The position numbers and the translations under genes are program-made. Below the pieces are notes generated by a model. The model was not told where the DNA came from. It made no database searches and saw only the letters and a program-made list of their open reading frames with translations. Below, piece by piece: positions 1 to 6,309 of a stretch of DNA of 15,323 bases (position 1 is the stretch's first letter; each line of letters opens with the position of its first letter). Source of the stretch: Mycobacterium sp. (GTDB lineage Bacteria > Actinomycetota > Actinomycetes > Mycobacteriales > Mycobacteriaceae); NCBI GenBank assembly GCA_019246375.1, contig JAFAQO010000048.1, positions 1 to 15,323 of the forward strand, written 5' to 3'.

Positions 1-330
1 GAGATCCTCTGCGGTTATGAGCGCTCCGCGCGATGGTTGCTATTAGGTCCCGTTGGACCGACCAGGTTGATTCGCGCGGGTCGGTGCGGCTGACGATGAG
101 CTTCGCGCCTGCGCCCTTGACTACGGTTCCCACTGTCGTGAGCCCGAGAACCGACGCCGCGGTCGCTGTGGCCATGCGAAAAGAGTCCCGGCGCGGTATT
201 CCGGCCTGGTCGAACTCGTCGAATTCGCGGTGAAGCGCGACGCCTGGCGCGGCGAACGGCTGCTGGGTGTCGGTACCAAGGAGCAGCGTCACGCCGTCGT
301 TCTGGCTGATGCCAGTCTCCTCAGAGGGCT
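1..330 (-). pseudogene. Amidohydrolase family C-terminal fragment
   Basis: Read on the minus strand, the frame ending at the left edge gives a typical metal-dependent amidohydrolase C-terminus. It has a DGVTLLLGTDT strand with the metal-binding Asp, then APGVALHREFDEF, an alternating Ala-rich AT-AAxVLGL helix and a GTVVKGAGAKLIV turn. Relatives are usually over 400 residues, but here only about 105 codons of this type are seen before similarity fades near base 320-330. Upstream of that there is no recognisable barrel sequence and an in-frame stop lies near base 400. The N-terminal barrel half, with the HxH metal site, is therefore missing. The C-terminal end lies outside the window. The family call rests on the pattern of conserved blocks; the substrate is unknown. 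A remote in-frame start with a novel N-terminus cannot be excluded. Confidence 0.6.
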
Positions 331-425
331 GGGCCGTTGTCGAGGGACAAATACGGCGCAATGGAATATTGCCGCTTACCGGTAAAAGTCGCCGTGTTCA
401 CCGTATGAATCAACGTTCCCCGGGC

Positions 426-1286
426 TCAATGGGTAAGGAGGGCAACTGCACTCCAGGGTCTGCGGCCCGGGTGACGCGGATCCGGCTGTGGCAGCCAGGC
501 AACCGGGCGCATGAACATCGGCAAGCGATGGAACCGGTGGGCGGCCACAAATAGCGATTCCGCTTCCACGGTGCGCCAGCCGAGGTCTTCGAAGTAGGCC
601 AGCCCGTTGTCGGGTGCGAACTTGAACGGCGCATTTTGCAACATGCCGGCCATCTTCTTGTTCATCATCTTCTTGAGGCCCGGACCGGCGAAGTCGAGCA
701 TCCACCAGGCGATCTCGGGTCGCTTGATTGCCTCCGAAAGCGCGACGACGTCACGGTCTTCGAGATACATCAACAGGCCCTCGGTGAGCACCAGCGCTTT
801 CGTAGCGCCATCCAGCGCGTCGTTGAAGAAGGAGTCGCGGGCGCGCGGGTCGGCCAGGTCGACGGCAGTGCGGGTCAATTGACATCGCGGTTCCTGGTCG
901 GCAAGCAGCTTCGACTTTTCCGCGAGCAGCTTCGGCAGATCCGCCTCCACCCAAGTGAAACCAGAGGGAAGGTCCAAACGATACGGCCGGGTGTCTAAAC
1001 CGGCGGCCAAGTTCAACACCCGGTCACAGCCATCGGCGATCGCTTCGGCAATGACGTCGTCGATGATCTTGGTACGCGCGACAAGCCACCAACCATTGCG
1101 AGTCATTCGTGGAACCCTGGCGACGATAGCGCGGCCATGTGCACCGGCGAGACGTTCGGCGAGCGGATCGCTGAACAGCGCATCGGGACGTGCCGATTCG
1201 GTTGCCCGATGCAACGCCGTCCACCGGGCCGTATCGGAAACGTGGGTAATGTGCCCAGTGCCTGACATACGATGTCCCGTCGTCAT
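426..1286 (-). CDS. Class I SAM-dependent methyltransferase, LCMT/TIGR00027 type
   Basis: This 286-residue protein belongs to the large mycobacterial group of putative S-adenosylmethionine-dependent O-methyltransferases related to leucine carboxyl methyltransferase (PF04072/TIGR00027). Visible blocks are the entry motif DALFSDPLAERLAG (35-48), SAM motif I VLNLAAGLDTRPYRL (90-104), the acidic end of strand 2 in WVEADLP (112-118), a VDLADP block (142-147), and the LTEGLLMYL motif (167-175) typical of the family. Length is close to the usual 280-310. The start at 1286 is preceded by GGAAGGGAG seven bases upstream, so it is preferred over an internal ATG at 1268. The methyl acceptor is unknown; relatives are often linked to lipid or small-molecule methylation, which is inference here. 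It stands alone, between two degraded genes. Confidence 0.88.
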   Translation of the reverse strand: MTTGHRMSGTGHITHVSDTARWTALHRATESARPDALFSDPLAERLAGAHGRAIVARVPRMTRNGWWLVARTKIIDDVIAEAIADGCDRVLNLAAGLDTRPYRLDLPSGFTWVEADLPKLLAEKSKLLADQEPRCQLTRTAVDLADPRARDSFFNDALDGATKALVLTEGLLMYLEDRDVVALSEAIKRPEIAWWMLDFAGPGLKKMMNKKMAGMLQNAPFKFAPDNGLAYFEDLGWRTVEAESLFVAAHRFHRLPMFMRPVAWLPQPDPRHPGRRPWSAVALLTH

Positions 1287-1574
1287 GGCGGACTCCCTTC
1301 CAATTGGGCTAAAGGGACGAACACCATCCTTTTGCCGTGGGCAGGCAAACGACCAGCGTAGTCGACTACTCGTTAAGTTTGGTTATCCATGAAGCCGGGG
1401 GTAGCACGTGATTGACGTGGCGCTGCTACTAGGTCGTCCCAGAAGGACTGGACGCGCTAGTCTTCGATGCCTTGGGTAGCCGACGGCTTGCCTGCAAAGC
1501 CCAAAAATGCCTGGAAGGGCATTCGTGGATCCGAGAAAAGGGCGCGCTGGCAATCGTGGGTTGGCTCTGAGCGT

Positions 1575-1730
1575 CTCTACCCGTTCGACGCGATCATTGT
1601 CCCTGCCAGGAAACCCGGGCGGCCGCTGGCCCGACGGCTGACCGACGCCAGCCGAACCGTCGCGGTGGTGGAACGCAAGCTGATCGGTGGCACTTGTGTG
1701 AACCAGCGCGGTCTCGTTTGTAAAGCCTAA
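1575..1730 (+). pseudogene. N-terminal remnant of FAD-dependent disulfide oxidoreductase (MerA/Lpd-like)
   Basis: The plus frame reads FDAIIVPARKPGRPLARR, then LTDASRTVAVVERKLIGGTC, then VNQRGLVCKA and a stop. In working pyridine nucleotide-disulphide oxidoreductases this is the N-terminal FAD Rossmann fold (GxGxxG) followed by GGTCVNxGCxPTK, which holds the redox-active Cys pair. Here the glycine motif has been replaced (VPARKPG instead of the usual GAGxAG type), the second Cys is gone and the frame ends right after. Nothing of the remaining roughly 400 residues is seen downstream. The frame stays open upstream to 1467, but that sequence is not recognisable. It is a dead fragment; the original substrate cannot be told. 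Confidence 0.7.
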
Positions 1731-1789
1731 CCCCATGAAAACCTAACGGCCGCATCGCGTGTCGCTCAGTCAGAATCAGGCCGCCCTGG

Positions 1790-2009
1790 CATCGTTTCCG
1801 CTATCCCACGAGAAAGCAAAGGCGAGCGGTTCGCACACACCGTGCGGCCGCCTCGCGAGGTATCCGAACGCCTGCGCATGAAAGCGGCTGAGGCAGGGGC
1901 ATCTCGGTGTCGCAATATGTCGCCGACCTGCTGGCAATACCACGTTGGGTTACCGCATCTTGTCCGCGAACTTGACCAGGACAAGGAGATTCTGCAGCTG
2001 TCGATGTGA
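1790..2009 (+). pseudogene. Ribbon-helix-helix (antitoxin-like) gene remnant with two frameshifts
   Basis: Three plus-strand segments in successive frames join into one small protein: IPRESKGERFAHTVRPPREV then SERLRMKAAEAG; VSQYVADLLAI; and HVGLPHLVRELDQDKEILQL ending SM-stop at 2007-2009. Segment breaks lie near 1895-1900 (about two extra bases) and near 1940 (one extra C). The order of a basic strand, a helix starting PxEVxERLRxKAAEAG and a second helix with SVSQYVADLLA is what one expects of a MetJ/Arc ribbon-helix-helix regulator such as a VapB-type antitoxin. The native start is not clear. No PIN or other toxin domain was recognised next to it. The fold assignment is inference from pattern; the frameshifted state is read directly from the sequence. 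Confidence 0.5.
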
Positions 2010-2072
2010 GAGCTCAAGCCTGACACCTTGTTGATATCTGGCCGGGCAGACGTGACACGTCAATAGCTGGGT

Positions 2073-2201
2073 ATGGATGACATCGAACGCGAAGCGATTC
2101 GCTCCGAAGGACTTGACCCCGAGGACCCGGTCGTGGTGACGGCGATCGATGTTTGTCAGATAGGAGCTGTCGCTATGTTTCGGCTGCGCCGGAAGGGCTA
2201 G
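2073..2201 (+). CDS. Small hypothetical protein (42 aa)
   Basis: ATG at 2073 opens a 42-codon frame: acidic MDDIEREAIRSEGLDPEDPV, followed by a mixed and then basic tail. The first 23 residues look like a real coding sequence (GLDPEDPVV is a credible helix-turn), whereas the tail after VTAID loses that character. The gene may therefore be truncated or shifted near 2145. Its AAUAGCUGGGU-like upstream sequence contains no convincing ribosome site. It follows the antitoxin-like remnant by about 60 bases and may have been part of the same unit. No family recognised. Confidence 0.3.
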   Translation: MDDIEREAIRSEGLDPEDPVVVTAIDVCQIGAVAMFRLRRKG

Positions 2202-2253
2202 TAGCGGGCGATGTGCACTTTCGGAGTGCTTGCGAGTCAACCCAATGCGATGA

Positions 2254-2934
2254 TTGCTGCCCGTGGCAGGCAACTTGGCTTCCGTGCTGAGCAAGCTCAT
2301 TCCGCTCGGACTGGTCATCGCGCTCTCACCGATCACTGTCATTCCGGCGGTGCTGGTCTTACACGCCCCCCGGCCTCGGCCCGCCAGCCTCGCGTTCCTC
2401 GCCGGCTGGGTGCTGGGTCTGGCCGCGCTCACCGCGGTGTTCGTCGGGACCGCCGACCTGCTCGGCGCTCTGCAGCAGGCGCCGCCCAGGTGGGCGTCGT
2501 GGATGCGCATGGTCCTGGGGTCGGTGCTAATCGCGTTCGGCGTCTTCACCTGGCTGACTCGGCATCGCCACAGGAAGACTCCGGTCTGGTTGCGTTCGTT
2601 TTCCAAACTCACCCCCGTGCGCGCAGGGGTGACCGGGGCGGCGCTGGTGCCACTGAGACCCGAGGTGCTGATCCTGTGCGCGGTGGCCGGCTTGGCCATC
2701 GGTACCGGCGGGCTAAGCGTCGCGGGCGCCTGGACATCGGGCGCCGTCTTCGTCGTCGTCTCGGCATCGACGGTTGCCATCCCCATCTTGGCGTTTATCG
2801 GTGCCGGTGACCGCCTCGACGAGGCGCTGGAACGGGTCAAAGTCTGGATGGAAGAAAACCATGCCGCGATGATGGCGGTCATTTTGGTCGTGATCGGCTT
2901 GATCGTTCTTTACAACGGAATTCACGCTCTGTAA
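2254..2934 (+). CDS. GAP/Sap family integral membrane protein, copy 1
   Basis: A 226-residue polytopic protein of the GAP family (PF11139; includes mycobacterial Sap, sulfolipid-1-addressing protein). About six hydrophobic segments are seen at roughly 11-36, 46-70, 86-102, 124-150, 163-184 and 205-223. Family hallmarks are IPLGLVIALSPITVIPAVLV in the first helix, the APRPRPxxLAFLAGWVLGL loop-helix, and a basic loop with LTRHRHRKTP before the second half. Known members are linked to glycolipid or lipopeptide export (Sap with MmpL8, Gap in glycopeptidolipid synthesis), so a role in moving a cell-envelope lipid is likely; the cargo is unknown. The frame is blocked by TGA just before TTG 2254, so the start is TTG 2254 or GTG 2263. 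It is followed 36 bases later by a paralogue. Confidence 0.85.
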   Translation: MLPVAGNLASVLSKLIPLGLVIALSPITVIPAVLVLHAPRPRPASLAFLAGWVLGLAALTAVFVGTADLLGALQQAPPRWASWMRMVLGSVLIAFGVFTWLTRHRHRKTPVWLRSFSKLTPVRAGVTGAALVPLRPEVLILCAVAGLAIGTGGLSVAGAWTSGAVFVVVSASTVAIPILAFIGAGDRLDEALERVKVWMEENHAAMMAVILVVIGLIVLYNGIHAL

Positions 2935-2970
2935 CAGCGCAGTTTCCCGGACCTGCCCGCGGCGCGCTAT

Positions 2971-3690
2971 GTGGGCACAGCGTCGGTGCCAATGGGAAGA
3001 TTGCTGCCCGTGGCAGAAAGTTGGGGCTCCGTGCTGGCCGGGCTCATTCCGCTAGGGCTGGTCATCTCGCTCTCACCGATCACCGTTATCCCGACGGTGC
3101 TGGTGTTACAAGCGCCGCGGCCAAGGCCGAGCGGCCTCGCCTTCCTTGCCGGTTGGGTGCTGGGGCTGGCCGCGCTGACGGCGCTCTCCGTCGGGGCCTC
3201 CGGCTTGCTCGGCGGACTGGACAAGTCGCCGCCGAGGTGGGCGTCCTGGCTGCGGGTGGTCCTCGGGGCGGCCCTCATCGTGCTCGGCATCTACCGCTGG
3301 CTGACCCGGCATGGTCACACCGATTCACCGCGGTGGATGCGTTCGTTCGCCAGCATCACCCCGCCGCGTGCGGTGATGACAGCGGTGGCGCTGGTGGTGC
3401 TAAGGCCAGACGTGCTGCTCATTTGCGTGCCGGCCGGATTGGCGATCGGCGCCGCCGGACTCGGCGCGGCCGGTGACTGGATAGCCGCGGCGTTCTTCGT
3501 CGCCATCGCCGCGTCGACCGTCGCCATCGCGGTACTGGCCTACGCGGCCACCGGTGAGCGCCTCGACGATGCGCTGGCGCGGCTCAAAAACTGGATGGAC
3601 AAAAACAACGCCGTGCTAATGGCGGCACTTCTGGTCGTGATCGGTTTGATGGTGTTCTACAACGGAATTCGCGCTCTGCATCACGTGTAG
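2971..3690 (+). CDS. GAP/Sap family integral membrane protein, copy 2
   Basis: Second GAP-family (PF11139) membrane protein, up to 239 residues with the same six-segment layout as the gene just upstream. Hand alignment without gaps from its residue 11 gives 143 identical of 226 positions, about 63%, so the two are tandem duplicates. Identity is highest in the first two helices (LSPITVIP; FLAGWVLGLAALT) and the last (LVVIGL), and lowest in the central basic loop and the fifth helix, where a difference in cargo could lie. Both genes share the start-region DNA ATTGCTGCCCGTGGCAG. The true start could therefore be GTG 2971, ATG 2992, TTG 3001 or GTG 3010; the longest is given. The 36-base gap suggests co-transcription. 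Cargo unknown. Confidence 0.85.
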   Translation: MGTASVPMGRLLPVAESWGSVLAGLIPLGLVISLSPITVIPTVLVLQAPRPRPSGLAFLAGWVLGLAALTALSVGASGLLGGLDKSPPRWASWLRVVLGAALIVLGIYRWLTRHGHTDSPRWMRSFASITPPRAVMTAVALVVLRPDVLLICVPAGLAIGAAGLGAAGDWIAAAFFVAIAASTVAIAVLAYAATGERLDDALARLKNWMDKNNAVLMAALLVVIGLMVFYNGIRALHHV

Positions 3691-4290
3691 CCCCCGTCGG
3701 ACAGGCCGGCGTCTTCTTCGAGCCCGTCGTCGCGCCAAAGACCATTCCGCGGACCAGTTCCCAGCCGTTGTCCCTGAGCATGCCCACGTAGCCTTTTGCC
3801 GCCGATTGCCGGCAGTGCCGCTCCTCGTGGTGCAGCGCCCGGTCCAAATTGAGGCTGTACCAGGCGTGCCCGGACCGAACGATCTGGCGAAGCCGCTCCG
3901 CGGGGTCGATGCGCTTGCCCACGTTGACCATGAAGATGTCACCGCAAGTGGTGCCGCCCCGCTGGCCGTTGAGGATCCTCGATGAGCGTCTCGTCGACGA
4001 ATTGCTCGATGAGCGCCTGGCGCACCGCGGCCGCGCCGGCGAGGACGCGGCAGTCGGCGGTCAGCGCCGGCCCGTAGACCACCGCATCGCACGCCAGGCA
4101 CGTCCAGGTTGTGTGCCCACCGCGACACGTACTAGCAGGGCTGGTGCCCAACGAGTATCGCACCAGGCCGGAAGCGATGACCGTGCGGGCAGCTCTGCGG
4201 TGGCCGCGTCATCCATGAGCCATCGGTGCAGCGGACCAGCTCGCCGTCGAATACGTGCTGTGGAATTGACTCGGGGGCGTCGCGAACAAT
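3690..4290 (-). pseudogene. Zinc-ribbon / conserved hypothetical locus broken by frameshifts
   Basis: Minus-strand segments in three frames form a sensible protein or pair of proteins. First (from about 4290): FDGELVRCTDGSWMTRPPQS then CPHGHRFRPGAILVGHQPC. Then from about 4130: TCRGGHTTWTCLACDAVVYG and PALTADCRVLAGAAAVRQAL, continuing to LIED near 3977. Then from there to about 3690: LNGQRGGTTCGDIFMVNVGK, RIDPAERLRQIV, LDRALHHEERHC, KGYVGMLRDNGWELVRGMVF. The breaks look like a four-base TAGT insertion near 4135 and one extra C near 3977. Several CxxC/CxxH pairs (TCLAC, CPHGH) suggest a zinc-binding N-terminal part. The first half could be a separate zinc-ribbon gene. I do not recognise a function. 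The native start is not evident and the C-terminal frame runs antisense into the end of the GAP gene. Confidence 0.55.
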
Positions 4291-4303
4291 CGCTGGAGGA
4301 TAG

Positions 4304-4420
4304 ATGAGCGCCTATCACACCCTGGTGGCGGCTCGCGTCGAGACCGGATTCGCCGAGTTAGACTGGTCGATCGCTGGTGCAGGGCTGGCTAGAGCGCCCT
4401 TTGATAGACCTGGGCCGTAG
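4304..4420 (+). CDS. Short ORF (38 aa) upstream of secreted protein; possible leader peptide
   Basis: ATG 4304 follows GGAGG with a four-base gap, the strongest ribosome site in this part of the window. It encodes MSAYHTLVAARVETGFAELD followed by a Gly/Ala/Pro-rich tail ending at TAG 4418-4420, ten bases before the ATG of the secreted protein at 4431. It lies in a different frame from that gene. It could be a translated leader coupled to the gene behind it, or the surviving 5' end of a lost gene. No homologue recognised. Confidence 0.35.
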   Translation: MSAYHTLVAARVETGFAELDWSIAGAGLARAPFDRPGP

Positions 4421-4430
4421 GCTGGGTTCT

Positions 4431-4943
4431 ATGTGGTCTATGTGGTCGAAGGCAGCACCGGTCGCGGCAAGATTTCTGGTCGCGGGCGTGATGCTTGCGG
4501 GCTGGGGTGTGTCTGCGGGTGTTGCGGGAGCCGATCCCGAGCCAGCGCCGTCACCGTCACCGTCACCCGCACCGGCGCCCTCACCATCACCGGCACCCGC
4601 AGCGAAGACGACTATGGACCACGACGGCACATTCGCGGTGGGAACCGACATCGCGCCGGGTACGTACAGTTCTGCGGGACCGGTCGGCGACCGCACGTGT
4701 TATTGGAAGCGGCTGGGCAACCCCGACGGCAACCTCATCGACAACGCCCTGACCAAAAAACCACAGGTAGTGCAGATCGATCCGACCGACAAATCGTTCA
4801 AGACATCGGGCTGCCAGCCCTGGCAGCTGACTCCCGACGCCACTCCGCCTGCTGATACACCGTCTCCAGCTGTTCAAGGCACTCTCGGCATCCTCAACGG
4901 GCTGCTCGGCGGCCCCAATGGCCAGCAAGCTCCCCATCCCTAG
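4431..4943 (+). CDS. Secreted protein with Pro/Ser linker and two-cysteine domain
   Basis: From ATG 4431 the product has 170 residues. Residues 1-34 form a Sec signal peptide (basic SKAAPVAAR, hydrophobic FLVAGVMLAGWGVSAGV, probable cleavage after AGA before DPEP). Residues 35-58 are a Pro/Ser/Ala repeat. Residues 63-133 form a compact domain: DGTFAVGTDIAPGTYSSAG, CYWKRL, a central IDNAL stretch, VVQIDPTDKSFKTSGCQPW. The two Cys, C90 and C128, probably pair. Domains of this VGxDIxPGTY...CYW...GCxxW kind are common in secreted actinobacterial proteins of unknown function. A Pro/Gly/Gln tail follows. The start region holds the nine-base direct repeat ATGTGGTCT/ATGTGGTCG, so ATG 4440 is an equal candidate; an in-frame GTG 4377 would add 18 residues that spoil the signal peptide. 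Likely cell-envelope or exported; role unknown. Confidence 0.75.
   Translation: MWSMWSKAAPVAARFLVAGVMLAGWGVSAGVAGADPEPAPSPSPSPAPAPSPSPAPAAKTTMDHDGTFAVGTDIAPGTYSSAGPVGDRTCYWKRLGNPDGNLIDNALTKKPQVVQIDPTDKSFKTSGCQPWQLTPDATPPADTPSPAVQGTLGILNGLLGGPNGQQAPHP
4542..4604 (+). repeat. Degenerate hexamer repeat coding Pro-Ser/Pro-Ala linker
   Basis: Imperfect repeats of CCGTCA/CCGGCA type (CCGTCACCGTCACCGTCACC and onward) code the PAPSPSPSPAPA linker of the secreted protein. The third-position pattern is nearly uniform, which favours slippage, so linker length may vary between strains. Confidence 0.7.
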
Positions 4944-5007
4944 CGCTGGCCGTCGGCGAACTAACTGGCGCCGAGGCGACGTCGTCCGCGGCGGGGAGCG
5001 ACGGAGC

Positions 5008-5022
5008 TGCACGAATCGTGCA
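5008..5022. repeat. Perfect 7-1-7 palindrome TGCACGAATCGTGCA
   Basis: A perfect inverted repeat, TGCACGA-A-TCGTGCA, lies in non-coding DNA between the secreted protein and the insertion-sequence remnant. It has no T-tract, so it is not an intrinsic terminator. The form fits a dimeric-regulator operator, but no promoter was recognised next to it and no regulator gene is adjacent. Confidence 0.4.
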
Positions 5023-5034
5023 ATACGGGGTCAG

Positions 5035-5232
5035 CGACCGCCCGTTCGAAGGCCCGTTGCGCTGGTTGTGTGCACGCCGCCCCGATCTTGACCCAAAAAC
5101 CAGCCCGCGTAGCAATCTGGGCTCGCGGTGGCGAGTTGATCAGCCAACAGCTTCTCAACGTCGATAGGGTGAGATGAGGTCATCGCGTTGTTCTCCTTCG
5201 ATTTACTTGGCCGTCGTTCGAAGAATCACGTC
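5035..5232 (-). mobile_element. IS1081-like (IS256 family) remnant: one end and transposase N-terminus
   Basis: On the minus strand ATG 5183, preceded by AAGGAG, opens MTSSHPIDVEKLLADQLA and TASPD, closely like the start of the IS1081 transposase as I recall it (MTSSHLIDTEQLLADQLA). One lost T near 5115 shifts the frame; the next residues LLRGL continue the match in the other frame, after which similarity fades. No DDE catalytic part is present. Outside the start codon, CGTGATTCTTCGAACGAC (minus strand, 5231 to 5214) resembles the IS1081 terminal inverted repeat, placing the element's outer end at about 5231-5235. The second end was not found. The element is dead, left by deletion of nearly all of its transposase. 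Confidence 0.7.
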
Positions 5233-5374
5233 CTCTACCGGGCTACGACAGGCCCGCCGGACCTGGGGTCCGTACACCACTCAGCTGGACGCCACTCGCG
5301 GCACCTGATCACATACCACAACGAGCAGACGCCAACACGCGTAACTACCAGTTCGTAGATCAGTCTCCCTCGAC

Positions 5375-5402
5375 TTGCGGCACGCGCGGCCCGGCATACG
5401 CT
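5375..5402 (+). promoter_or_regulatory. Possible leaderless SigA-type promoter
   Basis: TTGCGG (5375-5380) and TACGCT (5397-5402) are separated by 16 bases, and TACGCT fits the mycobacterial TANNNT -10 consensus. Its end is five bases before ATG 5408, so transcription would begin at or very near the start codon, as in the leaderless mRNAs frequent in mycobacteria. There is no well-spaced ribosome site, which agrees. Prediction only. Confidence 0.4.
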
Positions 5403-5407
5403 AAGGC

Positions 5408-5971
5408 ATGACTGCACGCCGTGAAGTTCGAGCCGGTAGCGAATCACCTTGGATCAGATGGCGTGCACGGCTCATCGGTGGCCTGGCGCTGGTGGTGGCG
5501 TTGGTGATCACGTACTTCGTTCTGGCGGCGTTTATTCCGCGCTGGTGGGCCCAGCGGATCGCGGATATGTCCGGGCACGGCAGTTTTGCCAAGGGCATCG
5601 GCTGGGGTTTGTCGCTGGGTGTGCTGTGCACGGCGATACCGCTACTGCTGCTGTTGTTCGCGGCGCTGATCTGGCATCACCGGGCGGGCCGGTTAATCGC
5701 TGGGGCTGCGGCCGTACTCGCGGTGATTATCGCGCTGCCCAATCTCATGACGCTGTCGATCGTGCTGGGCACAAACGACGCCGCCCACGCCGCTCAGCGG
5801 ATTCTCGACGTCAACGCACCCGGCTTCCGCGGCGCCACATTGATCGGGGCGATCATCGCAGTGGTCCTATCCCTGCTCAGCACGTTCGCGGCAGTCCGCC
5901 GCCGACGACATCGCCGATCCGGACGGGACCAACAACTCACCAACACTTCACCTGAGGCGCGCCAGGATTAG
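5408..5971 (+). CDS. Four-helix integral membrane protein, hypothetical
   Basis: This 187-residue protein has a basic N-terminus (MTARREVRAGSESPWIRWRAR), four hydrophobic segments at about 21-43, 66-90, 95-119 and 142-163, and a very basic C-terminal tail (AAVRRRRHRRSGRD) that would stay in the cytoplasm by the positive-inside rule. Between helices 1 and 2 is RWWAQRIADMSGHGSFAKGIG and before helix 4 is NAPGFRGATLIGA; these look like the conserved parts, but I cannot name a family. The start ATG 5408 fits the -10 box just upstream. It is a lone plus-strand gene between an insertion remnant and unassigned DNA, with codon use like its intact neighbours. Permease or small-channel functions would be guesses. 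Confidence 0.75.
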   Translation: MTARREVRAGSESPWIRWRARLIGGLALVVALVITYFVLAAFIPRWWAQRIADMSGHGSFAKGIGWGLSLGVLCTAIPLLLLLFAALIWHHRAGRLIAGAAAVLAVIIALPNLMTLSIVLGTNDAAHAAQRILDVNAPGFRGATLIGAIIAVVLSLLSTFAAVRRRRHRRSGRDQQLTNTSPEARQD

Positions 5972-6309
5972 GAGTCGAGGTAGCCGAACTCAAAGCCGCA
6001 GTAGGCGAACGCGACAACACCAACGCCACCCTCTACGGCCAACTCGATGGCCAGACCCGCTAAACTTGGGGCGCACCGCAGGCCACAAGGTCGAGCGGTC
6101 CGCGCTGGTCCGTCGCCTCGTCAACGAGGTCGCGAAGAGGGCAACCCACCCTGACGTGGTCCTTCCGATCATCGGCGGCTCCGGCAGGTTTGAATCCATG
6201 GCCCGAAACCGCGACGGCTCCCAGAAATGCGGTTCGATGTCCGGCGTAAGAGTCGTATTCGCCCAGGACGCGTGGCACTCCCATAGGGCGTCGTGGTGCT
6301 CGCGGCCCC
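5972..6309. other. Gene-poor stretch with a short coil-like fragment
   Basis: From 5974 to the stop at 6061-6063 the plus frame gives VEVAELKAAVGERDNTNATL and a short tail. This heptad-rich piece recalls the VAELxAALxERDxxIAxLxAQL coils at the start of some transposases and phage proteins, but it is too short to assign. From 6064 to 6309 several frames stay open on both strands; none has recognisable motifs or a ribosome site, and I see nothing to call. Confidence 0.3.

Noticed and set aside
1950..2882. 310-codon minus-strand open frame across the first GAP gene
   Set aside because: Exact antisense shadow of the GAP gene; composition is Ser/Thr/Arg-rich with no motif, while the plus frame has clear helices and family blocks.
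3616..4128. 170-codon Arg-rich minus-strand frame
   Set aside because: Lies in the wrong frame of the broken zinc-ribbon locus; its Arg/Ala/Gly composition is typical of an out-of-frame read.
4542..4604. Repeat cluster as a possible CRISPR or satellite
   Set aside because: Units are only six bases, in frame within a coding Pro/Ser linker, with no spacers.
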